A program made the translations under genes and the position numbers. A DNA stretch of 64,000 nt from Arthrobacter psychrolactophilus (GTDB lineage Bacteria > Actinomycetota > Actinomycetes > Actinomycetales > Micrococcaceae): assembly GCF_003219795.1 (NCBI RefSeq), contig NZ_QJVC01000009.1, positions 1 to 64,000 of the forward strand, in the 5' to 3' direction. Shown here in pieces: positions 46,642-55,748 of this stretch. Numbering within the stretch: position 1 is the stretch's first letter; each line of letters opens with the position of its first letter. The notes beneath the pieces are model-generated. The model ran no database searches, was not told the origin of the DNA, and saw nothing but the letters and a program-made list of their open reading frames with translations.

Positions 46642-49470
46642 ATGACAAATGTGGACAGTTTTGGTTCCAAAGGCGTACTTAATGTCGCCGGAACCGATTA
46701 CGAGATTTTCCGACTGAACTCGGTCGAAGGCGCCAAGAGCCTTCCGTTCAGCCTCAAAGTATTGCTGGAAAACATGCTTCGCACCGAAGATGGTGCGAAC
46801 ATCACGGCCGACCACGTACGTGCGTTGGCCGAATGGGATCCCACAGCGGAGCCCAACACCGAAATCCAGTTCACCCCGGCACGTGTCATCATGCAGGACT
46901 TCACTGGAGTTCCTTGCATCGTTGACTTGGCCACCATGCGTGAAGCCGTCAAGGAACTCGGCGGAGACCCCACCCGGGTGAACCCCTTGGCTCCGGCCGA
47001 AATGGTCATTGACCACTCGGTCCAGATTGACGTGTTCGGTAACTCCAACGCCGTCGAGCGCAACATGGAGATCGAATACCAGCGCAACGGTGAGCGTTAC
47101 CAGTTCCTGCGCTGGGGCCAGACCGCCTTTGAAGACTTCAAGGTAGTTCCCCCGGGCATGGGCATTGTGCACCAGGTCAACATCGAGTACTTGGCCCGCA
47201 CCGTGATGACCCGCGAGGTCGACGGCGTTTTGCGCGCCTACCCCGACACCCTGGTCGGCACCGACTCCCACACCACCATGGTCAACGGCCTGGGCGTGTT
47301 GGGTTGGGGCGTTGGCGGCATCGAAGCCGAGGCAGCCATGCTTGGCCAGCCCGTCTCCATGCTGATCCCGCGCGTTGTTGGTTTCAAGCTGACCGGGTCC
47401 ATCCCGGCCGGTGCAACCGCAACCGACGTTGTTTTGACCATCACCGAGCAGCTGCGTAAGCACGGCGTTGTTGGCAAGTTCGTTGAGTTCTACGGTGAAG
47501 GTGTTTCGGCTGTGCCGTTGGCCAACCGTGCAACCATCGGTAACATGAGCCCGGAATTCGGTTCCACGGCTGCCATGTTCCCGATCGACTCTGTCACGGT
47601 TGATTACCTGCGCCTGACCGGCCGTTCCGAAGAGCAGCTTGCTCTCGTTGAGGCTTACGCCAAGGAACAGGGCCTTTGGCACGATCCTTCGGTTGAGATC
47701 AAGTTCTCCGAGTACCTCGAGCTGGACCTCTCCACCGTGGTTCCCTCGATCTCTGGCCCGAAGCGTCCCCAGGACCGCATCGAGCTCACAAACTCCAAGG
47801 AGCAGTTCCGCTCGGATCTGTTGAACTACGTCTCTGCAGATGCAAACGCCGATGGCAACACGGTTGACGAGTCCTTGGAAGAATCCTTCCCGGCCTCGGA
47901 TGCCCCGTCCTTCACTCACCCGGGCGGACACACCCACGACACCGAGCGCGTCGTAGTTTCCGCCGCCAACGGTGCCCAGGGTCGTACCTCTAACCCGATC
48001 CACGTCAAGAACGAATCAGGCGTTGAATTCGAGCTGGACCACGGTGCAGTCTCGATCGCCTCGATCACCTCTTGCACCAACACCTCCAACCCCTCCGTGA
48101 TGCTCGCTGCAGCCGTTTTGGCTCGCAACGCCGTCAACAAGGGTCTGTTGTCCAAGCCGTGGGTCAAGACCTCCGTTGCTCCGGGCTCCAAGGTTGTCAC
48201 CGACTACTACGAGAAGTCCGGACTTGTTCCCTTCTTGGAGAAGCTCGGCTTCTACACCGTTGGTTATGGTTGTGCTACGTGTATCGGTAACTCCGGCCCC
48301 TTGGACACCGAAGTTTCAGCAGCAATTGCTGAAAACGACCTGTCCGTGACGGCCGTCCTTTCCGGTAACCGTAACTTCGAAGGCCGCATCAACCCGGACG
48401 TCAAGATGAACTACCTGGCCTCACCGCCGTTGGTTATCGCATACGCCCTGGCCGGTTCCATGGACTTCGATTTTGACAACGATGCACTCGGCCAGGACGC
48501 CGACGGCAACGATGTCTTCTTGGCTGACATCTGGCCGAACCCGGTTGAGGTCCAGGAAGTTATGGACGCCTCCATCGACCGCGAGATGTTCACCAACTCC
48601 TACGCCACCATCTTCGATGGCGACGATCGCTGGAAGGCTCTGGAAACTCCCGAAGGCAACACCTTCGAGTGGGATCCCAAGTCCACCTACGTCCGGAAGC
48701 CGCCGTACTTCGAGGGTATGAAGGCTGAAGCTGATCCCGTTTCCGACATCGCCGGCGCACGCGTGCTGTTGAAGCTCGGCGATTCGGTCACGACCGACCA
48801 CATCAGCCCCGCAGGTTCCTTCAAGTCGGAAACCCCGGCCGGACAGTACCTCTTGGCTAACGGTGTCGAGCGCAAGGACTTCAACTCCTACGGTTCACGC
48901 CGTGGAAACCACGAAGTCATGATTCGCGGAACCTTCGCGAACATCCGTATCCGCAACCAGATCCTGGACAACGTCGAGGGTGGCTTCACTCGCGACTTCA
49001 CCCAGGCTGGCGGCCCGCAGGCGTACATCTACGATGCGTCCGTCAACTACCAGGCTGCCGGCACCCCGCTGGTTGTCTTGGCTGGTAAGGAATACGGCTC
49101 CGGCTCCTCACGTGACTGGGCCGCCAAGGGCACCGCACTGTTGGGCGTCAAGGCTGTCGTTGCCGAGAGCTACGAGCGTATTCACCGCTCGAACCTTATC
49201 GGTATGGGTGTCCTGCCGCTGCAGTACCCGGCTGGTGCGAACGCTGCCTCACTGGGTCTGACCGGCACGGAAACCTTCTCTGTTGAAGGCGTCACCGAGC
49301 TGAACAATGGCACCACGCCCAAGACCCTCAAGGTCACGGCTGTTGCTGAAGATGGCACCACGGTGAGCTTCGATGCCGATCTGCGCATCGACACACCCGG
49401 TGAAGCTGATTACTACCGTAACGGCGGCATCTTGCAGTACGTACTGCGTCAGATCTCCGCTAAGGCATAA
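46642..49470 (+). CDS. acnA: Aconitate hydratase
   Basis: A 942-residue AcnA-type aconitase, converting citrate to isocitrate with a [4Fe-4S] cluster. The cluster cysteines are C478 in SITSCTN and C544/C547 in GYGCATCIG. The C-terminal swivel domain has the substrate-binding [12 protein letters not shown] motif. Between domains there is an actinobacterial linker insertion (about 400-450) holding the segment [16 protein letters not shown]. The ATG at 46642 has GAGGAG eight bases upstream; the open frame before it is not coding. A strong terminator follows, and no acnR regulator is adjacent. Confidence 0.95.
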   Translation: MTNVDSFGSKGVLNVAGTDYEIFRLNSVEGAKSLPFSLKVLLENMLRTEDGANITADHVRALAEWDPTAEPNTEIQFTPARVIMQDFTGVPCIVDLATMREAVKELGGDPTRVNPLAPAEMVIDHSVQIDVFGNSNAVERNMEIEYQRNGERYQFLRWGQTAFEDFKVVPPGMGIVHQVNIEYLARTVMTREVDGVLRAYPDTLVGTDSHTTMVNGLGVLGWGVGGIEAEAAMLGQPVSMLIPRVVGFKLTGSIPAGATATDVVLTITEQLRKHGVVGKFVEFYGEGVSAVPLANRATIGNMSPEFGSTAAMFPIDSVTVDYLRLTGRSEEQLALVEAYAKEQGLWHDPSVEIKFSEYLELDLSTVVPSISGPKRPQDRIELTNSKEQFRSDLLNYVSADANADGNTVDESLEESFPASDAPSFTHPGGHTHDTERVVVSAANGAQGRTSNPIHVKNESGVEFELDHGAVSIASITSCTNTSNPSVMLAAAVLARNAVNKGLLSKPWVKTSVAPGSKVVTDYYEKSGLVPFLEKLGFYTVGYGCATCIGNSGPLDTEVSAAIAENDLSVTAVLSGNRNFEGRINPDVKMNYLASPPLVIAYALAGSMDFDFDNDALGQDADGNDVFLADIWPNPVEVQEVMDASIDREMFTNSYATIFDGDDRWKALETPEGNTFEWDPKSTYVRKPPYFEGMKAEADPVSDIAGARVLLKLGDSVTTDHISPAGSFKSETPAGQYLLANGVERKDFNSYGSRRGNHEVMIRGTFANIRIRNQILDNVEGGFTRDFTQAGGPQAYIYDASVNYQAAGTPLVVLAGKEYGSGSSRDWAAKGTALLGVKAVVAESYERIHRSNLIGMGVLPLQYPAGANAASLGLTGTETFSVEGVTELNNGTTPKTLKVTAVAEDGTTVSFDADLRIDTPGEADYYRNGGILQYVLRQISAKA

Positions 49471-49487
49471 TTAGCGAGCTTTGATCT

Positions 49488-49525
49488 AAAGGCGGGTATT
49501 CGGGAAACCGAATACCCGCCTTTTT
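49488..49525 (+). terminator. Rho-independent terminator after acnA
   Basis: AAAGGCGGGTATTCGG at 49488-49503 pairs with 49508-49523 around GAAA, and the T-run continues to 49525. It lies 18 bases past the acnA stop. Confidence 0.93.
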
Positions 49526-49690
49526 GCGTTAATTCGCTGCCAGAGGCATGAATTGGCGGTTGCTGATGCCCTGGCAGCCCCGCCTGGGCGCAATTCACAC
49601 GAGAAATTCTCTGCCGCGGGCGGAGTTCGGTGTGGGGAGCGGCAGGGACGCGATATTGTAGACGTTGACTGTGCACCCAGGGAGGTACCA

Positions 49691-51682
49691 ATGGGACTTT
49701 TAGAAACCATCACGCATCCGCGCGAACTGAAAAAACTCAGTGACACGCAAATGGAAGCCTTGGCCCAAGAAATTCGGGACTTCCTCGTCACGAACGTTTC
49801 ACAAACCGGCGGCCACCTTGGCCCCAACCTTGGTGTTGTTGAATTGACGCTGGCCGTCCACCGGGTGTTTGAATCACCCCGCGACAGTGTCATCTTTGAC
49901 ACGGGCCACCAGTCCTACGTGCATAAGCTCGTGACGGGTCGACAGGACTTCTCCACATTGCGTCAGCAGGGCGGACTCTCCGGCTACCCCGACCGAGGCG
50001 AATCCGAGCACGACATCGTCGAAAGCTCGCATGCCTCCTCCTCACTTTCCTGGGCCGATGGAATTGCCCGGGCACGTCAACTCAACGGTGAAACTGACCG
50101 CTACGTTGTCGCCATCATCGGTGATGGTGCGCTGACCGGCGGCATGACCTGGGAAGCCATCAACAATATTGCCGCCGACAAGGATCGCAGGCTCGTGATC
50201 GTGGTCAACGACAATGGCCGCTCCTACGCCCCCACCATTGGTGGTGTGGCCGACTATTTGGCGTCCCTGCGCCCGGCCTTAGACCAGGTACGAACCCACC
50301 GACGCTACGAGGCGTCCATGTCGTGGGGCAAGCAGCGTTTGCAGGACGGCAACGTCGTCGGACAGTTTGTCTACAAGAGCCTTCACGCCGCTAAGAAGGG
50401 CGTCAAGGACTGGTGGGCACCCCAGGGGCTCTTCGAAGATCTGGGCATTAAGTACATTGGCCCCATTGACGGCCACGATCAAAAAGCCATGGAAAACGCC
50501 CTGGCCGCCGCGAAGAACTATGGCGGACCGGTCATCGTTCATGCTTTCACGGAGAAGGGCCGCGGCTACGCGCCGGCCCGCGCCGACGTCAACGACCAGT
50601 TCCATGCGGTGGGAGTCATCGACCCCGAAACCGGTGCCTCCATTGAGGAATCCGGCGGAATGTCCTGGACAAGCGTCTTTGGCGAGGAAATTGCCACAAT
50701 CGCCGAGGAACGCCAGGACATCGTCGGTATCACGGGCGCCATGTTGCTGCCCGTTGGCTTGGCGAAGTTCGCCCAGAAGTTCCCCGACCGCGTCATCGAC
50801 GTGGGCATCGCCGAACAGCACGCCCTCACCATGGCGGCCGGCATGGCCTTTGGCGGCCTACACCCCGTCGTCGCCATCTACGCGACGTTCCTGAACCGCG
50901 CCTTTGATCAGCTCCTCATGGATGTGGCCCTGCACAAGGCCGGCGTGACGATCGTGCTTGACCGTGCCGGCGTGACAGGACCCGACGGTCCCAGCCACCA
51001 CGGCATGTGGGATATGTCCATGCTGCAGATCATTCCCGGCCTGCACCTGGCTGCCCCGCGCGATGCCGTGCGCCTCCGCGAGGAATTGCGCGAGGCCGTG
51101 GCCATCTCTGATGCACCCAGCGTTGTGCGTTATTCCAAGGGCAAGGCCGGCCCGGAAATCGCGGCCATCGAGCGCTTGTACGACGGCGTCGACGTCCTGG
51201 CGCGTCAGCGTCAAGACATGGCGCAGGCCAACTCGGACACCGAAACCGACGTTTTGATTGTCAGCGTTGGCGCCATGAGCGAGCTCTCGCTCGAGGTGGC
51301 TCAGCGCATCGGCGATCAAGGCATCACCTCCACCGTGGTGGATCCGCGCTGGGTGCTGCCGGTGCCGCGTTCCATCGTGCAGTTGGCCTCGCAGCACCGC
51401 ATCGTCATCGTGGTCGAGGACGGCGTCCGCGCCGGTGGTGTGGGCTCACGCATCCGCCAGGAGCTCCGTGCCGCCGGCATCGACACGGCTCTGAACGAGG
51501 TCGGCCTGCCGGTTGAGTTCCTGGCCCACGGTAGCCGCGCCCAAGTCTTGGAGCGCGTGGGTCTCACCGCTCAGCGCGTGGCCCAGGACGTCGTCGAACA
51601 GGTCCTTGGCACGAAGGTGCCCTTTGCCCGTCCGCTCCCGGGCCAGGCCGCCCCGCGCACGGGTCAGCTGCCGATCCTGTGA
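49691..51682 (+). CDS. dxs: 1-deoxy-D-xylulose-5-phosphate synthase
   Basis: A 663-residue thiamine-diphosphate enzyme that joins pyruvate and glyceraldehyde 3-phosphate, the first step of the MEP isoprenoid pathway. Seen are GGHLGPNLG with the catalytic-region histidine near 41, the ThDP motif [23 protein letters not shown] in the middle domain and a transketolase C-terminal domain. GGGAGG six bases before the ATG at 49691 sets the start; the open frame from 49553 overlaps no gene but is not coding-like. The stop overlaps the DUF402 start by 4 bp. Confidence 0.95.
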   Translation: MGLLETITHPRELKKLSDTQMEALAQEIRDFLVTNVSQTGGHLGPNLGVVELTLAVHRVFESPRDSVIFDTGHQSYVHKLVTGRQDFSTLRQQGGLSGYPDRGESEHDIVESSHASSSLSWADGIARARQLNGETDRYVVAIIGDGALTGGMTWEAINNIAADKDRRLVIVVNDNGRSYAPTIGGVADYLASLRPALDQVRTHRRYEASMSWGKQRLQDGNVVGQFVYKSLHAAKKGVKDWWAPQGLFEDLGIKYIGPIDGHDQKAMENALAAAKNYGGPVIVHAFTEKGRGYAPARADVNDQFHAVGVIDPETGASIEESGGMSWTSVFGEEIATIAEERQDIVGITGAMLLPVGLAKFAQKFPDRVIDVGIAEQHALTMAAGMAFGGLHPVVAIYATFLNRAFDQLLMDVALHKAGVTIVLDRAGVTGPDGPSHHGMWDMSMLQIIPGLHLAAPRDAVRLREELREAVAISDAPSVVRYSKGKAGPEIAAIERLYDGVDVLARQRQDMAQANSDTETDVLIVSVGAMSELSLEVAQRIGDQGITSTVVDPRWVLPVPRSIVQLASQHRIVIVVEDGVRAGGVGSRIRQELRAAGIDTALNEVGLPVEFLAHGSRAQVLERVGLTAQRVAQDVVEQVLGTKVPFARPLPGQAAPRTGQLPIL

Positions 51683-52269
51683 CGGCTGCGAAGGAAGCTC
51701 TGCTCCCGTTGCAGCACGCTGCCGACGCCCCGCGTCCCGGAGATCTAGTGGTCGCCCGGAACCGGAAGTACGATGGCACGGCGCACTGGGTTGTCCCGGG
51801 ACGTTACCTCGGCAGCGACGAGTTTGGGCACTGGATGTTTCAGGGCACGAACGAGTTCATTTCGCGCCCCGGTGCCGCGCTCTACACTGAATCCGACGCC
51901 ATCTTACTCATCCCGTTCACCGGCGACTGGGTGGCCACCTTTTATGATGAGGCACACCCGGAACGCGTCGAGCTGTACATCGACTTAGCGATTGAGCTTG
52001 CTTGGCGCCGCATTCGCCCCGACGTGGTTGAGTTTCACATCATCGACATGGACCTTGACGTGGTGCGCACCCAAGCGCGCGGACTGTACGTCGATGACGA
52101 AGATGAATTTGCCCAGCACCGCATTGAGCTGGCCTACCCTGACGAGCTGTGCACCCGCATGGAATCCGCCTGCGCGGACCTCGTCACGGCCGTGGCCGGC
52201 GCTAACGCCCCATTCGACGGTCGCGATGCGGCCTGGTTCACCCTAGGAAGGACGTCGCCATCACTATGA
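51679..52269 (+). CDS. DUF402 domain-containing protein
   Basis: A 196-residue protein of the DUF402 fold. The conserved core includes [17 protein letters not shown], then [12 protein letters not shown] and YVDDEDEF, whose aspartates and glutamates are expected to bind Mg2+. Characterised DUF402 members are nucleoside di/triphosphatases (Ntdp) or FomD-type hydrolases; no substrate is shown here. The start is a GTG inside the dxs stop (GTGA), and the end overlaps the next gene by ATGA, so the three are translationally coupled. Confidence 0.82.
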   Translation: MTAAKEALLPLQHAADAPRPGDLVVARNRKYDGTAHWVVPGRYLGSDEFGHWMFQGTNEFISRPGAALYTESDAILLIPFTGDWVATFYDEAHPERVELYIDLAIELAWRRIRPDVVEFHIIDMDLDVVRTQARGLYVDDEDEFAQHRIELAYPDELCTRMESACADLVTAVAGANAPFDGRDAAWFTLGRTSPSL

Positions 52270-52922
52270 GCGATCACAACACCAGCGAACAGAGTAACGC
52301 AACAATTTTGGCGGGCCTGGACCCGAATATTGTGCGCATGTACAAGAAGGACGACGCCGGAGCCCTTTCTTTCCGTGAAGCGTGGGTTGACGCTGGGGGA
52401 ACCGAGGAGACGGACGAGGCTGCCGCGATCTTCTTCGTTGTCAACCACGGAGCCGTGGGACACCTGAGCACCTCCAAAGAGGTCACGGTTGAAACCCTTG
52501 AAGAGGCCGAAGCCATGCTCGTCGCCTTTGCCGAGCAGTGCGCCGAGGATGGCTACGCCGTACTCGCCCGCGAGGATCAGACGCTCGTCGTGGCTCAGTT
52601 CGCGTTGAAGAATGACCGGGTGTCCGATCGCGACAAGCACCTAGCCTTCCGCGTGAAAGAGTCCTTGACCTCGCACCTAGCCTGGCGTGGCAGTGGCGTG
52701 TTGGAAAAGATGGAATTCACTGCGGCAGGTCACGGCCTGGGCAAGCTCAACGTCTACATCGTGGCTCCCGACCCGGCCCGCGCCGTCGCCAACATCAAGG
52801 TCTGCATCCGCGAGGAAAAGCTTGACTTCACGAAGCTGACCGTCGCGACGGGCCCCATCGAAGATCCCAGTGCCCTGCGCGCCAAGCACAGCCCCACAGG
52901 CACCACCATCTTCAGCCTGTAA
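52266..52922 (+). CDS. Conserved hypothetical protein coupled to dxs-DUF402
   Basis: A 218-residue soluble protein I do not recognise. It appears to have two alpha/beta parts: residues 35-125 with an AAIFFVVNHGAVGHLSTSK strand-turn-helix region, and 130-218 with LAFRVKESLTSHLAWRG and LGKLNVYIVAPDPARAV. No catalytic motif, membrane helix or signal peptide is visible. The ATG overlaps the DUF402 stop by 4 bp; GGAAGGAC is 14 bases upstream, so coupling probably drives translation. Being third in a dxs transcript, a link to isoprenoid or nucleotide metabolism is possible but unproven. Confidence 0.75.
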   Translation: MSDHNTSEQSNATILAGLDPNIVRMYKKDDAGALSFREAWVDAGGTEETDEAAAIFFVVNHGAVGHLSTSKEVTVETLEEAEAMLVAFAEQCAEDGYAVLAREDQTLVVAQFALKNDRVSDRDKHLAFRVKESLTSHLAWRGSGVLEKMEFTAAGHGLGKLNVYIVAPDPARAVANIKVCIREEKLDFTKLTVATGPIEDPSALRAKHSPTGTTIFSL

Positions 52923-52976
52923 CCCTCCGCCGAGCCTACCCGCTCCCGTCATCCCTCCCTTCTTCCCTTCCCCTCT

Positions 52977-53049
52977 GATCTGTGTGGCAGTTGTTACTGC
53001 GTCAAGCGCTTGATCTGCTCGATTTGCGGTAGCAACTGGATCACAGATC
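52977..53049. repeat. Imperfect palindromic element, copy 1 (3' side of DUF559 gene)
   Basis: A left arm at 52977-53000 (GATCTGTGTGGCAGTTG then TTACTGC) pairs with 53026-53049 at 19 of 24 positions, with a 25-nt loop containing AAGCGCTT. The stop codon of the DUF559 gene (53041-53043 on the minus strand) and its last codons lie in the right arm. A related element, in the same orientation, is at 54055-54128. Confidence 0.75.
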
Positions 53050-53991
53050 GGAGGAGGGGCGCCAGCCGTGGGCCCAAAGGGCTTCGCGTACTTTGCGGAC
53101 GGCTTCTTTGGCGTCGTTTTGCATGTGATGCCTCATGATGCGCACCTCGCTCCATCCAGCGTTGGCGTAGTCCTCGGCTCTGAGAACGTCCTTCTCTACT
53201 TGGCGCGGGTCAGCGTGCGTATTGCCGTCATATTCCACCGCGACCTTGTAGTCGGGATAGGACTGGTCCGGTTGTCGGATGACACCGTTCACCAAAAGGG
53301 TTGGCTCGTTGAGATGAGGTTCGGGCAAGCCCGCAGCGCTACACGCGAGGCGCAGTTTAGTTTCCTGCGGCGAATCAGAACCGACGCGAGCCAACTCGAG
53401 TGCCGCCCGGGCTTTGACTATTCCGGGGGTGCCGGGGTGACGAGAGAGTAGTTCGGATAGCTCCTCGAGAGTTACATACTCCTCGTTTCGTCGTTCAAAC
53501 GCTGGCCGCGGAATCCGAATCAGGTGATCGGCGGTGACCACCAATTCCTCCACGGACATACTCCGTGCGCAATCGAGCCATGTCCTCGCCCGTGAGGTCA
53601 ACCAAAGACCGTCGACAAGCTGCACCTCGTCGGTGTCAAACATGGTGCGATGGCCCTGGATGCCGGAGCGCCGCGGTATTGAGTGCGGATACTGGCGCGA
53701 GATATGGATGGTTCCCGACGTTGCCTCAGGGAGAAAACCGGGCAGTTCCCAGAGGATAAATGCCGTAGCATGGGAGGCCGCCGAATAGCCCGTGACCTGG
53801 GTGTAGGGGCGGGTGAGCAGGGCCAGAGAAAGCGCGGCGTCATCTTGTCCGTGGATGGCTTTGATGCCGCGACTGAGGTTGACGATGTCTTGGCGTCGCA
53901 ATCGCGCGTAGCTCAGTCCAAGTTCCTGGGCTTGGGCTACGGTAAACGGGGAATTGCGAATGCTCGAGGGAAAATTTTCGAAGGCGCTCAT
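53041..53991 (-). CDS. DUF559/AbiEi-like protein with predicted PD-(D/E)XK nuclease domain
   Basis: A 316-residue protein. The N-terminal part (about 14-60) looks like the winged-helix antitoxin-type domain of the AbiEi family (FTVAQAQELGLSYARLRRQ). The C-terminal part (about 205-310) matches DUF559, a Vsr/PD-(D/E)XK nuclease-like fold: E210 in SPQETKLRL, D247 in SYPDYK and E253/D255 in VAVEYDG, followed by DVLRAEDYANAGW. The catalytic residues look intact. The start has no ribosome site. Many such genes occur per genome in Actinomycetota, without established function. No toxin partner is adjacent; instead the gene is flanked by two related palindromes, one of which contains its stop. Confidence 0.8.
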   Translation of the reverse strand: MSAFENFPSSIRNSPFTVAQAQELGLSYARLRRQDIVNLSRGIKAIHGQDDAALSLALLTRPYTQVTGYSAASHATAFILWELPGFLPEATSGTIHISRQYPHSIPRRSGIQGHRTMFDTDEVQLVDGLWLTSRARTWLDCARSMSVEELVVTADHLIRIPRPAFERRNEEYVTLEELSELLSRHPGTPGIVKARAALELARVGSDSPQETKLRLACSAAGLPEPHLNEPTLLVNGVIRQPDQSYPDYKVAVEYDGNTHADPRQVEKDVLRAEDYANAGWSEVRIMRHHMQNDAKEAVRKVREALWAHGWRPSSDL

Positions 53992-54054
53992 GGAACAAGA
54001 ATGGCAACTTTTGCCGTTCTTTGCTGGGAGTTATCCACAGCCTGCTCCTTCCTC

Positions 54055-54128
54055 GGATCTGTGTAGCAGTTGATACCGTAGTAAGCGCTTTCTCGTCGGA
54101 AATTCGGTATCTACTGCCACTCAGATCC
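54055..54128. repeat. Imperfect palindromic element, copy 2 (5' side of DUF559 gene)
   Basis: A left arm at 54055-54078 (GGATCTGTGTAGCAGTTG then ATACCG) pairs with 54105-54128 at 21 of 24 positions, with a loop that contains AAGCGCTT as in copy 1. It lies 63 bases before the DUF559 start and 43 bases before the aldo/keto reductase start. Confidence 0.75.
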
Positions 54129-54171
54129 AGGGGTGGGGATGAGTGGGGCATCTTTTGGCTATTGTGGAGCT

Positions 54172-55161
54172 ATGACGCAGAACCACATTGAATACCGCCA
54201 AGTAGGCCGCTCCGGCTTGACCGCTTCCACCGTTGGCCTGGGGTGCAACAACCTCGGCCGCAGCGGGACGGTGACGCAGACGCAAGAGGGAAGTAACGCC
54301 GTCGTGCATGCCGCACTGGATGCCGGCATCACCCACTTTGACGTGGCAGATAACTATGGCATGACCGCTGGCCTGAGTGAGACCATCCTGGGTAAGGCCC
54401 TGGGCGCCCAGCGTGAGAACGTGGTGATCGCGAGCAAGTTCGGCATGGATACCGGCGGTGCGAATGGCGTGGATTGGGGCCGTCGCGGTTCGCGCAAGTA
54501 CATCCGTCAGGCCATCGAGGCATCCCTGCGACGCCTGAACACCGACTACCTGGATCTGTATTATTACCACACCCCGGACGGGCACACCCCGATGGCGGAG
54601 ACACTCTCTACCCTGGACGATCTGGTCCACGAGGGCAAGATTCGCTACTTCGGTCACTCAAATCTTGCTGGATGGCAGATCGCCGACGCCGAACACACCG
54701 CGCGCGCCCGCGGCACCGAGCGCTTCATCGCGAGCCAGAATCACTACAACCTGCTGGATCGTCGTGCCGAGCAGGAAGTCACTCCTGCCGCTGAAGCCTA
54801 CGGGCTCGGCGTCATGCCGTACTTCCCGCTCGCGAACGGCCTGTTGACGGGCAAGTACAAGGGCGGCGCAGTTCCGGAAGGTAGCCGCCTCTCGCATACC
54901 CGTCAGCACATGGTCTCCGACGCCGATCAGGCCCAGTTCGCTGCGTTTAGCGCCTTTGCCGCGGCTCGGGAACTGACCGAGGTGCAGGTGGCGTTCTCCT
55001 GGCTGGCCGCTCAGCCCGCCGTGGCCAGTGTCATTGCCGGCGCCACGAAGCCCGAGCAGGTGCGGGAAAATGCTGCGGCCGTGAGCTGGAAGCCCACGGC
55101 CGCGGATCTGGCCGAGCTGGACACCATCTTCCCGAAGGTGCCCAAGGTCGCCCTGTTCTAA
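54172..55161 (+). CDS. Aldo/keto reductase
   Basis: A 329-residue NADPH-dependent oxidoreductase with a TIM barrel. The catalytic tetrad is visible: D57 in FDVADNYG, Y62, K89 in ASKFG and H133 in YYHTPDG. The NADPH-binding C-terminal segment reads VIAGATKPEQVREN. It belongs to the group of AKRs resembling potassium-channel beta subunits and YghZ; the substrate is unknown. The ATG at 54172 has GGAG close upstream and a TATTGT box six bases before, so either a leadered or leaderless start is possible. It converges with the Rieske gene. Confidence 0.9.
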   Translation: MTQNHIEYRQVGRSGLTASTVGLGCNNLGRSGTVTQTQEGSNAVVHAALDAGITHFDVADNYGMTAGLSETILGKALGAQRENVVIASKFGMDTGGANGVDWGRRGSRKYIRQAIEASLRRLNTDYLDLYYYHTPDGHTPMAETLSTLDDLVHEGKIRYFGHSNLAGWQIADAEHTARARGTERFIASQNHYNLLDRRAEQEVTPAAEAYGLGVMPYFPLANGLLTGKYKGGAVPEGSRLSHTRQHMVSDADQAQFAAFSAFAAARELTEVQVAFSWLAAQPAVASVIAGATKPEQVRENAAAVSWKPTAADLAELDTIFPKVPKVALF

Positions 55162-55169
55162 AGTGCTCG

Positions 55170-55622
55170 CTACATCGAGACGGTGATCCATTCACCGTCA
55201 ATGGCGGCGGCGAAACGGGGGAGGGCTTCCTTTGCGGGGCCCGAGACCACCGTTCCGTCGCTGCCCTTGAAGACGCTGCCGTGGCAGGGGCATTTGAAGT
55301 CTTCGTTGTGCGGGGCCACCTTGCATCCGGCGTGCGTGCAGATGTCGCTGTACGCCAAAATAGTGGTTTCATCGGGTCGGAACAAGATCACGTCGACGCC
55401 GTTAGCCGTGCCCACCGCCGTGGCACCTACAGCTAGTTCGGAGACCTTGCCGACCTGATGCGGGGTGCCGCCGGTGGGGATTTCGGCTGGCGTGGCGCCC
55501 TTTTTCGCGCCCGCATTTCCCGCCGGCGCACACCCTGCCAACGCGAGAGCGCAGGCTGCTCCGGAAGCGGCGGTGGTGGCTCGGAGGGCGGAACGACGGC
55601 TCAGTGATGGTTCAACAATCAT
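55170..55622 (-). CDS. Exported Rieske [2Fe-2S] protein
   Basis: A 150-residue protein with a twin-arginine signal (SRRSALRATTAAS, 8-20) ending in a lipobox-like LAGC, with the cysteine at residue 31. It is therefore probably a Tat-exported lipoprotein on the outer face of the membrane. The Rieske motifs are CTHAGC (95-100) and CPCHGS (111-116), including the disulfide-forming cysteines. Small proteins of this kind occur alone in Actinomycetota and are not part of the cytochrome bc1 complex; the redox partner is unknown. Its start is an ATG at 55622, with GAGGG very close. It lies downstream of fadB behind a terminator. Confidence 0.88.
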   Translation of the reverse strand: MIVEPSLSRRSALRATTAASGAACALALAGCAPAGNAGAKKGATPAEIPTGGTPHQVGKVSELAVGATAVGTANGVDVILFRPDETTILAYSDICTHAGCKVAPHNEDFKCPCHGSVFKGSDGTVVSGPAKEALPRFAAAIDGEWITVSM

Positions 55623-55692
55623 GCCCTCATTCTCTCAGGTTCCTGAGCCGGAAGGCGAAACGGCCACCGCCAGTGCCCGTTAACGAGGACGC

Positions 55693-55733
55693 CGCCGGAC
55701 CCTCACCGTGGCAGTCACGGTGAGGGTCCGGCG
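55693..55733 (-). terminator. Terminator after fadB
   Basis: An 18-bp perfect stem pairs 55693-55710 with 55716-55733 around GCAGT, 15 bases past the fadB stop on the minus strand. There is no marked T-run. Confidence 0.8.
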
Positions 55734-55748
55734 TCGTACTGGGTGTGG

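Noticed and set aside
49553-49690. N-terminal extension of dxs from 49553
   Set aside because: The ATG at 49691 has a perfect GGGAGG ribosome site and starts the conserved protein. The extension reads as non-coding leader.
53041-53991. Calling the DUF559 gene half of an AbiE toxin-antitoxin system
   Set aside because: No AbiEii nucleotidyltransferase gene is adjacent. The neighbour on each side is a palindrome followed by an unrelated gene.
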